Source: Paenibacillus sp. PastM-3 (GTDB lineage Bacteria; Bacillota; Bacilli; Paenibacillales; Paenibacillaceae). From it: a DNA stretch of 64,000 nucleotides. The stretch lies in contig NZ_JARXXP010000005.1 of NCBI RefSeq assembly GCF_029893965.1, forward strand, positions 186,001 through 250,000. The letters are read 5' to 3'. Of this stretch, positions 61,996 to 64,000 are shown piece by piece. How positions within the stretch are numbered: position 1 is the stretch's first letter; the number at the start of each line of letters is the position of its first letter. A model generated the notes under the pieces. It was given only the letters and a program-made list of their open reading frames with translations. It did not search any database and was not told the DNA's origin. The position numbers and the translations under genes were made by a program.

Positions 61996-63228
61996 CTATA
62001 AATAGTTATACCAGTCCGGAGCTGCTCCATACAACCTGTCCGTAAAGGAAATGAGCTCCGGCTCCAGAAATTGATACGCAGCGGCCATGTTGCCGGTAAC
62101 CAGATCAACATCGTTTTGTTTGTTTAAAATAAGAACAGGCAACTGTCCGCTGGTGCAGTAAGGGAGGTCAAAAGAATGCTTCCACAGCGGTCCTTCCATA
62201 CTACAGGTGCAGGAAAGTGAAAGTCCAAATTTATCTGTCATAAAAGTCAATTTAATCTGGTTATGATTGTCCGTCCTTTTCACCATTGTGTTCTTTCCAT
62301 AGCCGCTATGTTGTTGAACATAGGTAAATCCCAGCGGTGCGAAGTTATGTATGACAGCTTTTTTTACAGAGATTGGTCCCACCCGGATAATATTAATCGA
62401 CAAGCTTTCCATCGTATTCGGGTACCGGACACCGTCAACATTACCTATTTCATTGAAAAAGGATTTAAGGTAGCTGTCTGTCTTGGCCGCTTTCTCCCTG
62501 ATGGCTGCACTCTCCAGCGGATCAGAAGGAACCGCGAACAGCATTTCATGATCAATCTCTCCAAGCTGATTCAAAAAATGACGTGTCTCCGGACGAAGGC
62601 TGGTCACTTCGGCCCCATCTGCTGCATCCCCAAGCTCCGCAACAGCGCTTAAGAAATTATGCCTTCCGTTAATCCACCAATTGGTTTGCAGGACAATACA
62701 AGGTGAGGGGTAAGGGTTCATGCTGATGGGCGAAGAAGCTATAAATAAGCCGTTTCCAGCAGGATACCCCTTGGCAGTATAAGGCACAGGAGCTATAGCT
62801 CCCTGCTGCGGATCTCTTCTCAGGATGTCCAGACTGTCGATAATAAAGGTTGCATCATTCAGCGGATAACGGCGGGGAATGCCATTGATGATCCCCGACA
62901 TCTCTTCCGGCAGCAATGGATCAGTACAGTTGTCCGGATGGCCGCTGTCCCAGTCTGCGGAAAGATTAGACATGAAGCTGGCCGGCAAAAAAGGGTCATA
63001 TCCAGCTTCTTCAGCAAAGACATATTTGCTAAGCCGGGGCATCTTTTTCGTCAAACGGCTTATACCGGAAGTATTGAAGCTTGACATATCCGACAGAAAA
63101 AACTTAATATCTGCTGACAGATCACCGATTTGCCGCAGAGCTTCAAAGATTGCAGAGGTCATGGCTGATGGCGTGTCTTTTTTGGATAACCGGAACATTA
63201 TTAATTTGTACAGCTTCATCGGCTTCAC
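61996..63228 (-). CDS. Unknown 410-residue protein coupled to an AAA ATPase
   Basis: 410 residues from GTG 63228, overlapping the ATPase stop by 4 bases (GTGA). N-terminal helical part (IFEALRQIGDLSADIKFFLS), then a mixed domain: DATFIIDSLDILRRDPQQGA, SPCIVLQTNWWINGRHNFLS, MLFAVPSDPLESAAIREKAA, FTYVQQHSGYGKNTM, and a beta-rich C-terminus with KLTFMTDKFGLSLSCTCSME. No nuclease, protease or transferase motif recognised. The coupling implies it works with the ATPase. Confidence 0.7.
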   Translation of the reverse strand: MKPMKLYKLIMFRLSKKDTPSAMTSAIFEALRQIGDLSADIKFFLSDMSSFNTSGISRLTKKMPRLSKYVFAEEAGYDPFLPASFMSNLSADWDSGHPDNCTDPLLPEEMSGIINGIPRRYPLNDATFIIDSLDILRRDPQQGAIAPVPYTAKGYPAGNGLFIASSPISMNPYPSPCIVLQTNWWINGRHNFLSAVAELGDAADGAEVTSLRPETRHFLNQLGEIDHEMLFAVPSDPLESAAIREKAAKTDSYLKSFFNEIGNVDGVRYPNTMESLSINIIRVGPISVKKAVIHNFAPLGFTYVQQHSGYGKNTMVKRTDNHNQIKLTFMTDKFGLSLSCTCSMEGPLWKHSFDLPYCTSGQLPVLILNKQNDVDLVTGNMAAAYQFLEPELISFTDRLYGAAPDWYNYL

Positions 63229-63944
63229 TCATCCCCGTCACTGAACAGCTCCCGTAACACCGCCTTGCGGTTCTCCAGAAATTGTCTTGTAATAATGTAA
63301 TGCAGTGTGTCTTCGTACCGGATCTCTGAGGCAGGCTGGCTGTCAAAGTTAAGAATCTGCGCATCCGGGTAGCCAAGCAGAATCGGTGAATGGGTGGCAA
63401 TGATAAATTGCGCTTCCTTGTCCAGATCCTTGATGATACGCATCAGTGAGAGCTGGCGGGCGGGTGAGAGTGCAGCCTCGGGCTCGTCCAGCAGGTAGAG
63501 TGCTTTTTTACCGAAACGGTTGTTGAACAGGGACAAAAAAGCTTCCCCATGGGACTGTTTGTGCAACGACTGCCCCCCGTAATACCGCAGGCTCTCAGGC
63601 ATCGTATCCAGATGGGAGGCAAAATGGTAAAAGGTCTCGGCCCGCAGAAAAAATCCGTTTGTAATCTTCGGCAGCCACGACAGCCGGATATGATCACCCA
63701 GAGCGGAATGCGCAGCATCTACCTCATAGGTATTGTTCCGTCCGCCGCCTGCCGTATTGAACCCGCATTGATAAGCAATCGCCTCCAGCAGGGTGGATTT
63801 GCCCGACCCGTTTTCTCCCACAAGGAACGTAACATTGGTCTTGAACTCAACGGTGTGCAGCTGCTTCAGCGCCGGTATAGAAAATGGGTACCGCCCCGGA
63901 TCAGGGACATTTTGGAGCAGCAGCTCCAGTCTTCGCAGGAACAT
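63225..63944 (-). CDS. AAA family ATPase (ABC/SMC-like, PF13304 type)
   Basis: 239 residues, short single-domain form. Walker A LVGENGSGKSTLLEAIAYQC (43-51 core), signature-like region around SHGEAFLSLF, Walker B ALYLLDEPEAALSPARQLSL (149-156), His-switch FIIATHSPILLGYPDAQIL. No nuclease (TOPRIM) domain is fused. Stand-alone predicted ATPases of this type are common; the translationally coupled downstream partner is unusual. Its promoter lies within the last 56 bases of the window. Confidence 0.88.
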   Translation of the reverse strand: MFLRRLELLLQNVPDPGRYPFSIPALKQLHTVEFKTNVTFLVGENGSGKSTLLEAIAYQCGFNTAGGGRNNTYEVDAAHSALGDHIRLSWLPKITNGFFLRAETFYHFASHLDTMPESLRYYGGQSLHKQSHGEAFLSLFNNRFGKKALYLLDEPEAALSPARQLSLMRIIKDLDKEAQFIIATHSPILLGYPDAQILNFDSQPASEIRYEDTLHYIITRQFLENRKAVLRELFSDGDE

Positions 63945-64000
63945 GATATCATCTCCAGCCTCTTTTGTTAGTCGTGAATGCTGAACGCTCAGTCCGCTCC

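Overview
The window looks like a chromosomal segment of a spore-forming Gram-positive bacterium of the Paenibacillus type. This is inferred from gene content: a cellulosomal-style mannanase with X2 and CBM3 modules, collagen-like and DUF4183 spore-surface proteins, copper-amine-oxidase-N stalk proteins, AraC regulators fused to siderophore-binding domains, FosB, DUF6809 and LTA synthase. Shine-Dalgarno sites are strong (GGAGG type) and TTG/GTG starts are frequent. No rRNA, tRNA or CRISPR array was seen.

Layout. 0-4 kb: a frameshifted GH26-X2-X2-CBM3 gene and two secreted proteins of unknown role. 4-12 kb: a glycerol-phosphate block on the minus strand (GlpP-type antiterminator, HAD phosphatase, two tandem GDPD phosphodiesterases, then a Ugp-like ABC importer: ATPase, two permeases, binding protein). 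12-16 kb: housekeeping genes (UPF0173 hydrolase, PaaX-type regulator, YyaL-like protein). 16-30 kb: an accessory zone, markedly AT-rich in the middle. It holds a complete two-gene Hachiman anti-phage system (hamA-hamB) among remnants: DUF1648/DUF5808 protein, IS3 and IS630 fragments, a CPBP-like membrane gene, a DUF6809 gene with two amber stops, an internally deleted MerR gene, a beheaded alpha/beta hydrolase and a beheaded GH5 cellulase. A divergent pair of DUF4183 exosporium-type genes and an XRE regulator with two clear operators lie here too.

30-34 kb: iron-siderophore module (AraC-binding-protein fusion, FhuF-like protein, lipoprotein siderophore binder) behind a clear Fur box. 34-35 kb: fosB and a small gene. 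35.6-42.6 kb: one eight-gene operon led by a GntR/FCD regulator with a palindromic operator. It encodes an M20 amidohydrolase, a MetNIQ-type importer, a UroD-fold protein with an HxC...C zinc motif, a ProC-like reductase and a VOC protein; this is the best candidate for an undescribed catabolic pathway. 43-51 kb: small genes and more decayed loci (a deletion that removed the 5' ends of two divergent genes, a DinB remnant), immunity-like genes, and a BlaI/M56 signalling pair with its operators. 51-57.6 kb: ABC-F protein, LTA synthase, collagen-like protein, NmrA-type epimerase with a TetR repressor and its operators. 57.8-64 kb: macrodomain protein, several small unknown genes, GNAT, DUF1801, and an AAA ATPase translationally coupled to an unknown 410-residue protein.

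At least a dozen broken genes in 64 kb, some with multiple lesions, point to active gene decay in the accessory stretches. A roughly 190-bp intergenic repeat occurs twice (10.1 and 35.2 kb, inverted relative to each other). All functional statements rest on reading motifs by eye; no database search was run.
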